Positions 11,389 through 24,396 of a stretch of 64,000 nucleotides of DNA are shown piece after piece (position 1 is the stretch's first letter; the number at the start of each line of letters is the position of its first letter). A program made the position numbers and the translations under genes. The stretch lies in assembly GCA_036346355.1 (NCBI GenBank), contig CM070590.1, positions 42,627,749-42,691,748 of the forward strand, given 5' to 3'. Under the pieces are notes generated by a model. The model did not search any database. It worked only from the letters and a program-made list of their open reading frames with translations, and had not been told where the DNA came from. This DNA is from Rhipidocladum racemiflorum. Lineage: Eukaryota > Streptophyta > Magnoliopsida > Poales > Poaceae.

Positions 11389-12388
11389 TGCCCCTAGACC
11401 TCTCCCACGGATATACAACCTCCGGATCATCTCCAAAACTCCGAGATCCATCCAATGTCGCCCGAACGTCGCCCAACGCCGGCCGAACTTTGGAGCCGCG
11501 TCCCGGGCAACTCGTCGACTCTTTTCGAGATCCGTCTTCTCCGTGGTGTGCCACAAGGTACCATCTACTTGCTGTCCAAAATTCAGCCAATTTGGTCCAC
11601 GGGATCAAAGTTACGGCCGTTCAATCTCGAATCTTGCCGAGGTCATAACTCCTCAATTTTTCGAGTTTGACGGTGAAATTTTTGTGTAGACTCCTGGGGA
11701 TGTCCTCTACAGGATGCACATCTTGCCCCAAGGTTTTGCCCTCTGGATTTGGCGCAGTAAATTAATTTCTCCGTTCAGACTGCGTTCCAGACAGCGGCAA
11801 ACTTCCTCGCGCGTCCCCCGCTGTTCCAGAAGGTATTTCTTCGAGCCACCTGCGTCACGGTGTGCCTCTTGGTCCCATCTAGCTCTCGGTCAAATTTCGT
11901 TAAGTTCCGATCATTATTCTAGAAGTTATGGCCGTCCAAAGTTTTGATCCAAACCCGTTAATCGCCGCTTGTGATTAATCCGGAAGGGCGCCGCAAAATC
12001 TGCCTATACCGTTGAGCTCGTCTCGCCGCGTTCTATGCAGTAGACATTCTCCCTTTGCCATCCCATCCTCCGGAATTTTTTTTATATATTTAGGCCACCG
12101 TTTGCCGTCGCCGCTGCCGCTTTTGGCGCCGGCTATTTTGGTTCGCTCCGGCCGTGTTGTCGCGTCCGAAGGATCATCTTGTACTGTTTTGGTCCATCAT
12201 TAAGGTTCTTTTGGTCTCCGTTTGCCGAGAAGCCCGATTCCGGCCTAAACCCGTCGTCTTTCAACCTAGCCCGTGCCGCCGGTTCGCGCACCGGTTAGCC
12301 GTCCTTGGTAGCGTTCTACCGCGGCCATGTCGTTGCACCGACGGTCGCTACTTCGCTTCATGAAGTCTCCTATCATTGTTGACCTCCA

Positions 12389-12789
12389 CCGTTAACGTTC
12401 GCCGTTAACATTCCACCGTTAACGTTCGCCGTTAACGTTTCCCCGTTAACGTTTCCCCGTTAACGTTCTTCCGTTAACGCCTGCTAACGTTCCTTCCGCT
12501 TAACGTTTTGCCGTCAATGTTTCACCGTTAACGCTCGCTGCGTTAACGCTTCCGTCTTAACGCCTTGCCGTTAACGTTTTGTCATTAACGCCCGTTAATG
12601 TTCCTCCATTAACGCTTTCGTTAACGCTTCGTTAACGCTCCTCCGTTAATGTTTCCCGTTAACGCCCGTCGTTAACGTTTTGTCGCACGTTCCTCCGTTA
12701 ACGCTTTGCCGTTAACGCCTGCTGCGTTAACGTTCCACCGTTAACGTTTCATCGTTAACGTTCCATCGTTAACGTTTCATCGTTAACGA
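12389..12789 (+). repeat. CGTTAACG palindrome array in D 3' LTR
   Basis: Counterpart of 4810-5209 with more units in the exact form CGTTAACG. Many units that read GCTAACG in the 5' copy read GTTAACG here. Confidence 0.85.
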
Positions 12790-15175
12790 TTGGCTCTCTT
12801 CGCCTCGTTGTCATCGCATGCGTGTATTCTTGCACAAACCCTAGTGCGATGCCTTCACCTGTTCTATCATCATGACGTGAGCCTAGTCTCATCGTCATAT
12901 CATCTTTAAAGCCGAATCAAAACCTAACCTAAGACCGGTTTGATGAACTAAGTTTATCGTGAGCCGCGTTGTTATCTTTGCAATCTTTCCCGTTGTTTCA
13001 ACCGTGGTAAGACACTTGTCTTGTCTTATCCCTGAAAACCTAATCTGCCATTAATCGAGAATTCCTTCGTGGACTTGGTCGATAGGCCATTGGCCATCTG
13101 TCATACCCCTGTCCCCGATCTATCCGTCTCTCTTTTGTTTGACTGTGTCCGTTCGGTCAACAAAAGTCAACTTCAAGAATCAGTTTAGTTCACTGCGAAC
13201 TAACATATCCGTATGGACCCGATCTATAGATCGAGAGCCCATATGTCGCTATCTGTCCAATCAAGATAATAACTTCGGAAGAAATATTCTTCGGAATATT
13301 ATTCTTTCTTTCCCAGTTATTAATCTTTCCCTTTTCGGTGTTTTGCCGAAAGCCCGTTTTCTTTTGTCAACTCTTCAATCTAATCCGTTTGAGTTCCCAA
13401 ATCTCTCCCAAGCCGTTGTGCCCAATGCTGTTCGTTCTTAATTTGGAGTTTACTTGATTTGTCGTTTGAATTGGTTTGTATTTGCTTCTTCTTTAATCGT
13501 TAGACGTGTCGTCCGGAAATCGTTCGAACGAGCTGAGGATCGAGAAAGTGGAAGTTGAAGGTCGAGGACCAAGGATCAAGGATAAAGAGTAAAAGACAGT
13601 AAAGTTTGCAAGGGCCAGGCAAGTTGTGCTTTGACCATGTTGATCCTATTTCGAAATCTATTTTGATTTAAACTATTGCATGCTAGTTCAATTAGAAACA
13701 TACTTTGCTTAAACATGGGGATTAGATAAATACCAATTTGCTATATGACACCTTGATTACTTAAGTATGTGCCATGATCCCTTGTCACCCTAGTTGTGGA
13801 TTACTAGTTGGACATTATTAGATTGCCAACATGGGTTTAGATCGTTGTAGTATACTGCTTAGACTCACACGTGCTCATAACATGATTTTGGACAATCAAA
13901 TGTTAATATAGACTTAATGATATATTGAACCTGTTTTGGAAAAGTATCATGTGATGTTGATGGCACGTGGTGCATGGTAATCAAGCGGGGTTTGATAAAT
14001 GATTTATTTGGGGCATGTGGCAAGAGTAATCAGGTGGGCGATTGTGGCATTGGGGATGTTGATTTGGTTTTTCGGGTAGTCTTGCCCTGGTCACTCTAAG
14101 GACTTAACCTTGCAAGCCTTTGAACTGAGTCAATCGTACAACCACATGGCTGGAATGGGACGGCCCTAGTTGACTAAGTCGCTAAGGACTCACTTGTGGA
14201 GCCTCAGGGTGTCAATTACACCGGTTGTGTGATTGTGCGGGGAGCGTATCGTGGTCGTGGCCAGATACCCATCTAACGGTGTGTTGGTCCCATACTTCGC
14301 CTTGGCTAAGGGAAGGGATGGTGTAGAGCACGAACCAGGAGAGGACCACCTGTGTTGTTTGAGGCTTCCGAAGGCTTTGTTATGATCGCTCATTCGCATA
14401 CTCTTGTATGGCGATTCACTACCGACGTGGTGAGTGGATTGTATCTTGTGGGTAAAGTGTATAACCTCTGCAGAGTGTAAAACCTATTCGAATAGCCGAG
14501 TCCACTGTGATCGACAATGCTCGGGATTACAAATCAAGGGTTAGATTTTCTCAAAAATAACTTGGATTTGGAAAGTTGGGTTGGTTTAATAATGGAGATG
14601 ATGGAAAAGTGGTTTAGGATGGGGAAAATGTTTATTAAACTTTTTGAAAAGTTATTTATGTTTTACTTGTTTCTACCGCCGAATCTACTTATATTACTTT
14701 TCAAAAGTCACATCGCAAATATACCTTGAGCTATTCCTTTGTACCAAGCCATGCATATAGCTATTAGACTAGCATTCTGTGCATTACTTGCTGACTGCTT
14801 TATGTACTCACCCTTGCAAACAAACAATCACCAGTGAGCAAAAGTCTACATCGTCGAAGAAGAAGAAGTTCCGTGAGAAGGCGATTATCTAGGAGTCGAA
14901 CCTTGTCAGTTGCCTGTGGCGTATTGATGGGATTCACCGATGTTCTTCGTTCCGCTGCTGCTTATTTGGAGTTGAAGCCGTCAAGGCTTTACAAATGTAA
15001 GGTTGACCTTAAGGTCGTTCAATAGTTTATATTCTATTATTGAGTTACTTTTACTATTCCGCTGTGTATGATTGTGATATTCATCTATGTTGAGACTGTG
15101 TGCACTAGCGTGATCCTGGACTAGTGCTGAATACACAGAGGGTCCGGATTTGCAAATTCGGGTCCCGACACTATG

Positions 15176-15598
15176 CATCAGGGTTTAAAACTTTAAACAC
15201 AATCGGGGGTCATAAGAACTTTTAAAGCAAATCAACAGATTCTAAGCATGTACATTAACACCTTTAATCATTCTTGCTATACAGTACTGTACAACACTAG
15301 TAGCCTATTTAATCTCAAGCTAAAGATAACAACCGCAAATTAACTTAGGAGTACATCATTTCTGTAAACCACATCGTTACATACTACATAACATGCTAGA
15401 CAACAATTTTCACTTTTGACAACTAATTTCAGTCAAATGACTACTTACTTTATTTGCAGCATTTTCTTTTTAAAACTCAACCAACATTCACAAAGAAACT
15501 TGACTCTCAAAGTTGCAATGGGTCAAACTCAAACTTGGTCATGCAAAAGAAAAAATTCTCCAAAACACGTTTCAATCTCAAATACTCCCATGAATGCG
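15176..15598. mobile_element. Family C internal sequence, duplicate of 19238-19660
   Basis: This continues the sequence interrupted by element D (15171 joins 2871). It is a direct, diverged copy of about 19234-19660, sharing CATCAGGGTTTAAAAC and the words after it. No coding capacity. Confidence 0.7.
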
Positions 15599-16593
15599 TA
15601 GCAGGTTGTAGATTGCTAGTTTCGTTGAGTTGAAATTGAATTTATGATATGTTCACATGCCATGCTTTAATGTTTGCCATTGATATGATGAATATGGTTT
15701 ATTATGTTGTGATGCCATGTGTTAATGTACAAGTTATCTATGATGTTGGCATGTTTGCATACATGGCATGACACATGGCCGGGTCGGTGAGAAAGTCATA
15801 ACTAGTCCGGTAAGGTCAGTGAGAAAGTTATGACTAGTCCGGGGCGCCATTGAGTAAGTCCTACATCGTGATTCCATCCACCGCGGTGAATGGAAGTGAG
15901 GAGTAGGCACCCTCCATCTTCGGGATGGAAGGGGGGAGAGGATGCACACCGACGGGTGTGTACTCAACCATACCGGTATGAGTTTCCAGGAGACATGTGC
16001 ATCGCATCGCATTGCATACATGATGATGATGATAATGATATGTGATCATGAATAAGATGATAGACACGATGTGAGTTGTTGTAGCCATGTAATTGTTCTT
16101 TTGTACCAATGCAATATGCTTGCTGAGTGTTGAACTCACGCTTGTGCTTTCTTGTTGTTTTAGGTACCATGAGACCGGCATGCAGGGAAGGGAAATAGTC
16201 ACACTTCTACACGTAGCTTCACTCATTTGTTCCCACAGTCATTCAATTGGGTCTTGATAATAAATTAAGTGTGATGCTTATTGATTTATGGTTTAGTTTT
16301 GCGATATGAGAGTCTTATTGTTCGTTTGGCTCATGGAGACATTCAATGCTTGGAATTAGACTTATATTGCTACCATGCCTTTAATTATTGCTATTTTAGA
16401 TGCCTCTTATATTGCCATATATTGCTATGCTATTGTTGTTCCTTCAACTCATGTTAAAACAAAGGAGATGCTGCCAAAATTTTGGTTTTTAGCATTCGTG
16501 CCTTTGTTGTAATTTACTTGTATTTGTGGTATTTAGAGGTTGCTTAGTCTATGTTTGGTAGCATTCGGGCATATTAAATGCCGGGGTGTTACA
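15599..16593 (+). mobile_element. Family C/A-type LTR fragment in plus orientation
   Basis: This matches the reverse complement of the left portion of LTR 35348-37520 and ends …ATTAAATGCCGGGGTGTTACA at 16593, the LTR edge. It lacks the first half of the LTR, and no primer binding site follows, so both sides are breakpoints. A stretch near 16160 (TTCTTGTTGTTTTAG) looks like a splice acceptor within the LTR. Confidence 0.75.
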
Positions 16594-19500
16594 GCCCGAT
16601 CCCTTTAATGAACGCTACTCTCTAGAAGAACACGGTACCAACCTCTAACCCGAACTCTAGATCCCCCTTCAGCTCTCACGTGCAAAAATGCTTTCACACC
16701 TAAACCTCTCTACTGTGGTTCATCATAAACAAGACGACGTGAACCAAGCAGGACACATCATTCCAAGACTACCAATTGCTTGAACAAACGGGGTTAAAAC
16801 CTTGCAAAAGATTGATCTTTTACAACTAGGCCAACACCCACCGTTACCACTGAAGGAAAAACCTACTTTATAACCAGGGACCTTAAAACCCGCAAAAACA
16901 CTATCAACTGAATAATCCCCATCGGTTGACACAACTTGCTCAGAGATCGGCGACAAAAAGATCCAATACACTTCCAAAAGGAAAAGCAATTACTAGCAAC
17001 CACCAAGTGGTCCACTAATAATTTAAACAACCCCACCGAGGAACACATCGATGCCACAATTCTCCATGAAGGTTTGAATTAGGTCATACCAAACCTTTCT
17101 TTACTCTTCACTTTTAAACCATTTACGATCAACTACTAGCCACACCAGATTTCTCTTACTAAGAAAGTCTCGCCCTCACATCCTTCCACTCAAAGGACCA
17201 AGACAAAGAGTACCACCATTGGGTAAGCTCAACCACTAACCATTATCCCAATTGATCCCCATGCATAACTTTGAGTCCAATGCACTACAATCACTTTGGA
17301 AAGGATTCGACAACAACCAAAGAGTATTCATTTTAATTTCCTAAGCCAAGATGCAAAGGAAACACAAATCTCCTACACCACCACCAACATACCAGAAATT
17401 CTTCATTGTTTCTTTTCATACCAGAAAGAAATAGAAATCTCGATTTGTGACATGAATGCACACTTTTCAAGAGCACTTCGGATTACTCATATATCTATAT
17501 ATGACTTTTCTCACCGCCCTGGCTCATCGACTCTCTCATCATTAAACATCTATAAACAATGTCATGATTCCTTTTCACCATTCATTCTTCATGTAACAAC
17601 AATACCAAGTAGTCATTCACAAAAAGACTTCTTCCCCGGTACACATGATTGAAACACAATTAATATCGACGGCTGCAAAATTCTTATAAACTATTACAGC
17701 ATCACCATTAACAGGAAAACACCACATCGTAAAAGAACCCACGTCAATTGAAAAACTAAACTTGCAAAACCTCGCATTTTTAACCACAATCAACATTTGG
17801 AAAAGAACATCGGCTCCAACGTTGAACATCTGCACATACAACCGCCATAAATTTTCTCAAAGAGAAAGGGAAACTCATTTCCAAAAGAGAACACTTCACC
17901 AACAGCATCACCAATGAAACATCCACAAAAACCACCTTTTGAAGCACTTGCAAACACCACACAGATTTTCCAAGTAACTCCAACTCTAGCCAAAAAGGAT
18001 TACAAATTAAACCTCGTGAGTTTTCCAACACAACCCTCTATGTCCATCTGTTTCCTTTCAATTTATTCCAAGGATAACTCAGTGTGAACACGAAGGAGCA
18101 CGATCCACTCTAAAACTTTTGGGTGTAAATCTATACTCACAACACAAACTAAACAAATTAGCCAAAACCAAAGGATTGGCACCAATTTCTACGAGTTTTA
18201 GGGAAATTCTGAAACGCAACACAAGGAACACCTTGACCAAAACCCTTCAACCAAAATGGCAAACAACCAAACCAGTCTAAAAGGTTTAGACACAAGCTCA
18301 GCATGAAACCCACCATGTCTAGTATTCCACTATACTTACCATTTAAGCATTCAATATTCACTATTTACTCATCGAGAAGCCCGTCATAATTCAACCAAGA
18401 GCTACATAACCAATTCTTTCTCTAGTTACCTTTCCCAACACTTATAAATAAAGTTTATGATGATTATCAAAAAACATCCAACCAATACTACCTCATCATG
18501 ATCCCCACAGACCAACACATCATATAACAACGTATTCTATATTTCAAACATAGTACTTCCACGGATACTTAAACGTGATCAACCTATCAATTTTATTCCA
18601 TCCATACGCCAACATCTTGACAATTGAAACTTGTTCAATCAATAAATGACTTCAACAAGTAAATATTATCTCTACAAGATAAAATTAGTAAATAGGATTC
18701 TAAGATATGCATTCGTTAAGGATAAAATCTTGCATCATGATTATTATCCATTGTTCATCCCATCACAACATGTAATCGACATAATACCATAGTTTTACAC
18801 TTTTCTTCTATTGGATCAATGGTTTCCAACAATTAACAACACTACCAAGTCATCAATATCAATTGTTTGCATAATCTTAAAAACTGCAACATTACTTTTA
18901 GTTACCCTATCCAAAGGCTATAGCAAATTGTCACTACTCAACATGCTCCAACTATTTGAAACAAATTGAATGGGTTGGACCATCACAAAGCTCTTACCAT
19001 AACCGCAAAACGTATGTTTTCCCAATTAACACGATACTAGCATTATAGGAACACAACCACACTTCCAAATATACTAATTGTTTGCAATATCATAAATAAT
19101 AACTCTAATCAACTTCCAAGTTAAGGTCACCAACACGATTAAATCTCTCTATTAACATGTAAAATTAGAACATCTTTAACAACCCGCAAAGTTTCTTTAA
19201 CAATATCAGCAGTCTATATCATCTTAATGTTCTAACCATGCATCAGGGTTTAAAACCTTAAACATTATCGGGGGTCATAAGCACTTTTAAAGCGAAGCAA
19301 CAGATTCTAAGCATGTACATTAACACCTTTAATCATTCTCGCTATAGAGTACTCTACAACACTAGTAGCCTATTTATTCTCAGGCTAAAGATAACAACCG
19401 CATTGAATTGTTTCAACTCACAAATTAACTTAACAATACGTCATTCTATAAACCACATTGGACATACTACATAACATGCTAAACAACAATTCTCAGTATT

Positions 19501-20682
19501 GACAAACTATTTCAGTCAAAAGACTACATACTTTGTTTGCAACATTTTATTTTTTTAAAACTCAACCCAAATTCACACGGAAACTTGACTCTCAAATTTG
19601 CAATGAGACAAACCCAAACTTGGTCATGCAAGAGGAATTCTCCAAAACACTTTTCAATCTCGAGGACTACCATAGAGGAAAATGGTTGAAAGATAATTTT
19701 CTCAAAAGGGAACCAAGCGATCAAGTAATCCTTTTCAAATAAAAACATAACACCAAACCCCAACCCTTCACGAAAAAAGAAGGGTTTTCAAAGATGATTT
19801 CTCAAACCAGTAAAATGACGAAATCACACACCACTTACTCCTACAAAGCCACAGAACTTTAGCCCTAACAACCAGGTCTGGCATAACGCCACAATAACTC
19901 TTTTGACCTTGGAGAAAGACAAACACATGAATAAATTGAATGCTTCTCCCCATAAAGTAATCAACAAACTGAGCATCAAAGCTGGAAAGACGACCAAAAG
20001 AACCGCAACACTAGACTCTTCTTCTTCGTATTCAACGAAGGAAGACAAAACCACACACCGCATACGGAACAATCCGCGAAAATCCAATACCAAACACTTT
20101 TTTTTCTTTTGGTTTCAATCAACTAAAACCAAGAAAACCAACCAAGACCGACCGTTAGAACGGTAAAGAGCAATTAAAAGAATCCACCACGAACTCTTCT
20201 GTTCGACTCCAGCCAACTACCCGGTCTACGACAGAAAGGATAAGCACTCTTCACCCACAGGGGTTAATAGTTATTCAGTGATGGCGCTAACCGGCCACAC
20301 CGTCAAACCACACCCTTGCTATGAACAAAAAGTGGTGACCGAAACCCTTCGGCACCACAACCTCCCTTAATCATTATCATAGGAACAACTCAATCAATTA
20401 TCTCATAAACATAGCAGCTTACATTATCAAATATAGCGTTCAACAACAAGGCTTAAATACAACATTTAAGCGTAAGTAACGATACCCATTCCCCTTTCCT
20501 ACTGTGCATCAGAGTGTGTCAAGTTTTAAATTAGTTAACCAAACTATTTCAGATTTTAAGGTTATTGCCCTAAGGTCAAATTTTAACAAGTAATCCTATG
20601 CCATGTTTCTACTTTTCCAGGTCAATATTTTAGTTTACTCTAGAGTAAATTACTACATTCACATTCCACGGACCTGAAGCCC
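16594..20682 (-). mobile_element. Non-coding internal domain of family C element
   Basis: These 4.1 kb have no recognisable gag or pol. The plus strand is A/C-rich and the minus strand G/T-rich throughout. About 17390-18225 is repeated inverted at 1861-2460, and about 19080-19660 is repeated directly at 2701-2871 plus 15171-15598. The last 170 bp before the primer site resemble the leader of element A (about 35156-35340). It reads as the internal domain of a non-autonomous relative of element A. Confidence 0.55.
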
Positions 20683-20694
20683 ACTCTGATACCA
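20683..20694 (-). other. Primer binding site (tRNA-iMet type), family C
   Basis: On the minus strand this reads TTGGTATCAGAG, 2 bp outside the LTR edge at 20697. It is the same primer type as elements A, B and D. Confidence 0.8.
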
Positions 20695-20696
20695 AC

Positions 20697-22892
20697 TGTA
20701 ACACCCCGGCATCTAGTGTGCTTGAATGTTACCAAACATAGATTAAACAACATCTAAAAACCTCAAATAAAGATAAATTACAGCAAAGGAGCGAATGCTA
20801 GAACCAAAAATTTCGGCAGCATCTCCTTTATTTATCCATGATTCAGAGCAACAACAAAATATCACATGATATATCATAATGGAAAAACATCCAAAGCAGC
20901 AATAACAGGTAATATAGCGGCAATTTAAGTCTAACATAATGAATTTAAACACTTCATGAACCAAATCAAAGTAAAGGATGTAAACAGGCACATTAACAAA
21001 TCATAATCCTAGTTTTATCACCCTAGATTCATGATCACAAATCCGAAAGGTAAATATTGTATAATTGTGTGGAAATTATGTGATGTCGTGCCGCTAAGAC
21101 CCTTTCCCACATGTCGGTGTCAAGGTACCTAAGAAAAACAACATAAACACAAGCGTGAGTTCATCACTCAGCAAGCATATTGCAATGGATCATAAAGAAT
21201 AGATCAATGCCAACAGCAATACATACCATACTTTAACATCATGATCAAACCATAACCTCATCTACAACATCATAGACATGACAAAGCACATTGTACACAA
21301 CTCATAATCATCATCATGTATGCAATGCAATGCAATGCACATGTCTCCTGGAAGCATATGCCGGTATTGCTGAGTGCACACCCGTCGGTGTGTACCCTCT
21401 TCCCCCTTCCATCCCGTAGATGGAGGGTGCCTACTCCTCGCTTCCATTCACCATGGTGGATGGAATCACGAGGTAGGACTTACTCATTGGCTCTCTGGAT
21501 TAGTCATAACTTTCTCACCGACCTTGCCGAACTAGTTATGACTTTCTCACCGACTAGGCCAGATCACATGCCATATATGCGATTATGCCATAAACATAAA
21601 CAACATGTACCAAACTGAACTAAACATGGCATAACATCATAATAATCTTTTTCATCATAACATGGCAAGCACTAAGCAAGGCAAGATATCACAACATGTA
21701 AACAAAGTTGCACCTAGTCACAATTAACAATATACAACGCTACCCATTACAATACACTTGCCTTAACCTCGGGCGACGGATTGGCGAGAGGATGAGGGCA
21801 CTCCCAGGGTTACACCAACTGCACATACATACCACACACTCAAAATGTGCCCCCAAAATAGTACGCAAAAGCTCGTCTACCCCGACTTCACAAACTACTC
21901 CCAAAATCGAAAAAATAGAGAATCTGTCCTCCCGAGACAGCAGACTTCAATCTAGCATAACATTAGTTCTAGGACTCCGAATCGATTAAATGAGTACATT
22001 ATCATGTAGCTTAGGAAATTTCCTAACTTTTTCTAAGTATTAGGAAAAGCTGTTTCGGCCACTAAAGTTGTCTAATCTACAAAACACTACGTTCTGTCCC
22101 AGCTATGTCACAGATTTCAACATGCTCGGTAAAACGAGCATAACTTTCAAACGGCTGGGCGGAATTGGACGTTCTTTATGTCCACTGAAAGGTATGAAGT
22201 TGCCTACAATTTTCTCAACGGGAGGCCCACCAAATTCTGAATCTAAGGTCGCGAAAACTCAAACCCTAGGTGGAGTGCACAATCTGCCCGAAGCAGAGAA
22301 TGTGGCAAACTCTAGTGTTCATCTAATCTACCCAATCACAACACCACCACTTGAACTAAAAGCATCCAAATACCCTCTAGCGCAGCACCTATACCAAGCC
22401 CAGGGATTCCCCTAGCCATACCTTCGCCTGACGAACGATGAACCGACGAATCTCCTCCCGGTTCACGCGATCTCCTTCCTCGCTCCAAATCCACTAGATC
22501 TCCTCGTCGCGGGGCTTCCCAAAGGATGGATCAACGGGATGGCGAGGTGGGGATCTCCTCTAGGGCAGCAAGGGGGGTGGAAAGGGGAGGGGAGAGGTGG
22601 TGGCGCCATGGGGGAATATGGAGAGGAAGGGGAAGGGTGGAGGCGCATGGGGGGCTAGGGGGTGGTGGCTAGGTTTGCGAAAGGGAGTGGGGGGCGCAAC
22701 AAGGGGTGGGGGACAGATTTGGCTACCTAAAAGTCCCCCCTTGGGCCCAAACCCTTCCACCGGAGGCCTAAGTCAACCCCCAAGGCCCAAAATCCCCCGG
22801 AGTGGCCCAAACACCCGAAAATGGCCCAAAAACACGCTATAAAGTCGTATCAAAATGCCGAATTCTAAAATGACATATTCTGGGGTATCACA
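20697..22892 (-). repeat. Family C 5' LTR (minus orientation)
   Basis: About 2196 bp, starting TGTAACACCCCGG on the plus strand and ending …GGGGTATCACA. It is collinear with the LTRs of element A but clearly diverged, so C is an older or different subfamily. It joins copia pol at 22893. GACCC (22893-22897) would be one TSD copy, and its partner would lie left of the window. Confidence 0.8.
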
Positions 22893-24376
22893 GACCCAAA
22901 CTCCAAAAAATGGCTTGGAGCCATGGGATCCAAAATTCAATCCATGCATGACAATCAAGTTTGGAACTTGGTCGATCCTCCTGATGGTGTAAAAACCATA
23001 TAATACAAATGGATTTTCAAGAAGAAGACATACATAGATGGAAATGTTCAAATCTATAAGGTACAGTTGGTGGCAAAGGGTTTCAAACAAGTTCAAGGAA
23101 TTGACTATGATGAAACTTTTTCACCGGTAGCCATGCTCAAGTCTATCCGGATCATTTTAGCAATTGTTGCATATTTCGATTATGAAATATGGCAGATGGA
23201 CGTCAAGACATCTTACCTTAATGGGAATCTATCTGAGGATGTATACTTGATACAACCTGAGGGTTTTGTTGATCCTAAAAATGCTAAAAAGATATGCAAG
23301 CTTCAGAGATCCATTTATGGGTTAAAGCAAGCATCTCAGAGTTGGAACATTCGTTTTGATGAAGTGGTCAAAGGATTTCGCTTTGTGAAAAATGAAGAAG
23401 AGCCTTGTGTTTACAAGAAGGCTAGTGGGAGTGCACTTGTGTTTCTGATCTTGTATGTGGATGACATATTATTGATTGGGAATTATATTCCTATGCTTGA
23501 AGATGTTAAGACTTCGTTGAAAAAGAGTTCCTTAATGAAGGACTTGGGAGAAGCATGTTATATCTTGGGCATAAAGATAGAGATAGATAAAAAAGGTTGA
23601 TTGGATTAAGCCAGGAAACGTACATTGACAAAGTATTGAAAAGGTTCAATATGCATGAATCTAATAGAGGTTTCATGCCAATGTCACATGGCATCAGTCT
23701 AAGCAAGAATCAGTATTCTTCGACAACTGATGAGCGAGACTGGATGAGCAAGATTCCATATGCTTCGGCTATTGGATCTATCATGTATGCCATGATCTGT
23801 ACGCGCCCAGATGTCTCATTGGATAGCCGTGAAAAACATCCTAAAGTACTTGAGAAGAACTAAGGGTATGTTCCTAGTCTTTGGAGGAGAGGAAGAACTG
23901 GTTGTAAAAGGTTACACCGATGCAAGCTTCCAAACTGACAAAGATGATTTTCGATCACAATCCGGTCTTGTGTTTACACTAAATGGAGGAGCAGTAAGCT
24001 GGAAGAGTTCCAAGCAAAGCATGGTGGCTAACTCTACCACAGAAGTGGAGTACATTGCGGCTTCGGATGCCGCAAAAGAAGCTGTATGGATAAAGAAGTT
24101 TATCTCAGAGCTTGGTGTGGTCGCTAGTGCCGCTAGTCCAATGGACATCTATTGCGATAATAGTGATGCCATTGCAGAAAGCCTAGAAAACATCAGAAGT
24201 CCAAACATATACTCCGACGCTTTCACCTTATTCGCGAAATTGTGGATAGAGGTGACGTGAAGATATGCAATGTACATACAGAAGCCAATGTGGCTGATCC
24301 GTTGACAAAGCCACTACCACAGCATAAGCACGAGGCACACACGAGGTCTATTGGTATTAGATACTTAATTGATTAA
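22893..24376 (+). pseudogene. Ty1/copia pol fragment: reverse transcriptase and RNase H
   Basis: This is the 3' part of a copia polyprotein. The first readable words are the RT N-terminus (NQVWNLVDPPDGVKTI), followed by a stop, KGFKQVQGIDYDETFSPVA, QMDVKTSYLNGNL, IYGLKQASQSWN and the catalytic motif YVDDILLIG. RNase H follows (GYTDASFQTDKDD, STTEVEYIAASDAAKEAVW, CDNSDAIA), then the tail …ADPLTKPLPQ ending at 24376. Breaks visible: a stop near 23008, a frameshift in an A-run near 23590, a small deletion near 23815 between RPDVS and the HW that should follow, and a frameshift near 24210. Gag, protease and integrase are missing because element C interrupts the copy. The words and LTR start resemble the BARE/Angela lineage of grasses. 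Confidence 0.9.
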
Positions 24377-24383
24377 CTCAAGT

Positions 24384-24396
24384 GCAAGTGGGAGAT
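24384..24396 (+). other. Polypurine tract, copia element
   Basis: CAAGTGGGAGATT immediately precedes the LTR start TGTTAGTGTTATGCCC, the usual copia arrangement. Confidence 0.75.

Larger units (their letters stand above)
2872..15170 (+). mobile_element. Element D: gag-only LTR retrotransposon with 4.7 kb LTRs
   Basis: This is a complete insertion: TSD CTATG at 2867-2871 and 15171-15175, LTRs at 2872-7596 and 10472-15170 (TGTAACATCCC…GTCCCGACA), PBS at 7601 and a polypurine tract before 10472. The internal domain is only about 2.9 kb and holds a decayed gag and no recognisable protease, RT, RNase H or integrase. About three quarters of its length is LTR, the architecture described for LARD (large retrotransposon derivative) elements. 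Bases 10438-10471 (CTCGGGGACGAGATTCTG, then the purine tract) match the pol end and purine tract of element B in reverse complement, so D looks like a deletion derivative of a B-like chromovirus. It would need pol proteins in trans to move. The two LTRs are very similar outside one GC-rich block, which suggests a fairly recent insertion. Confidence 0.92.
10472..15170 (+). repeat. Element D 3' LTR
   Basis: This is the 4699-bp partner of 2872-7596. It differs from it mainly by many short indels in the GC-rich block (about 10960-11250) and in the GTTAACG array. The 3' end abuts TSD CTATG. Confidence 0.95.

Noticed and set aside
16723..18361. Several 60-90 residue hydrophobic minus-strand ORFs
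   Set aside because: They follow the G/T-rich composition of the strand, overlap in different frames and match no family. The region is a non-coding internal domain.
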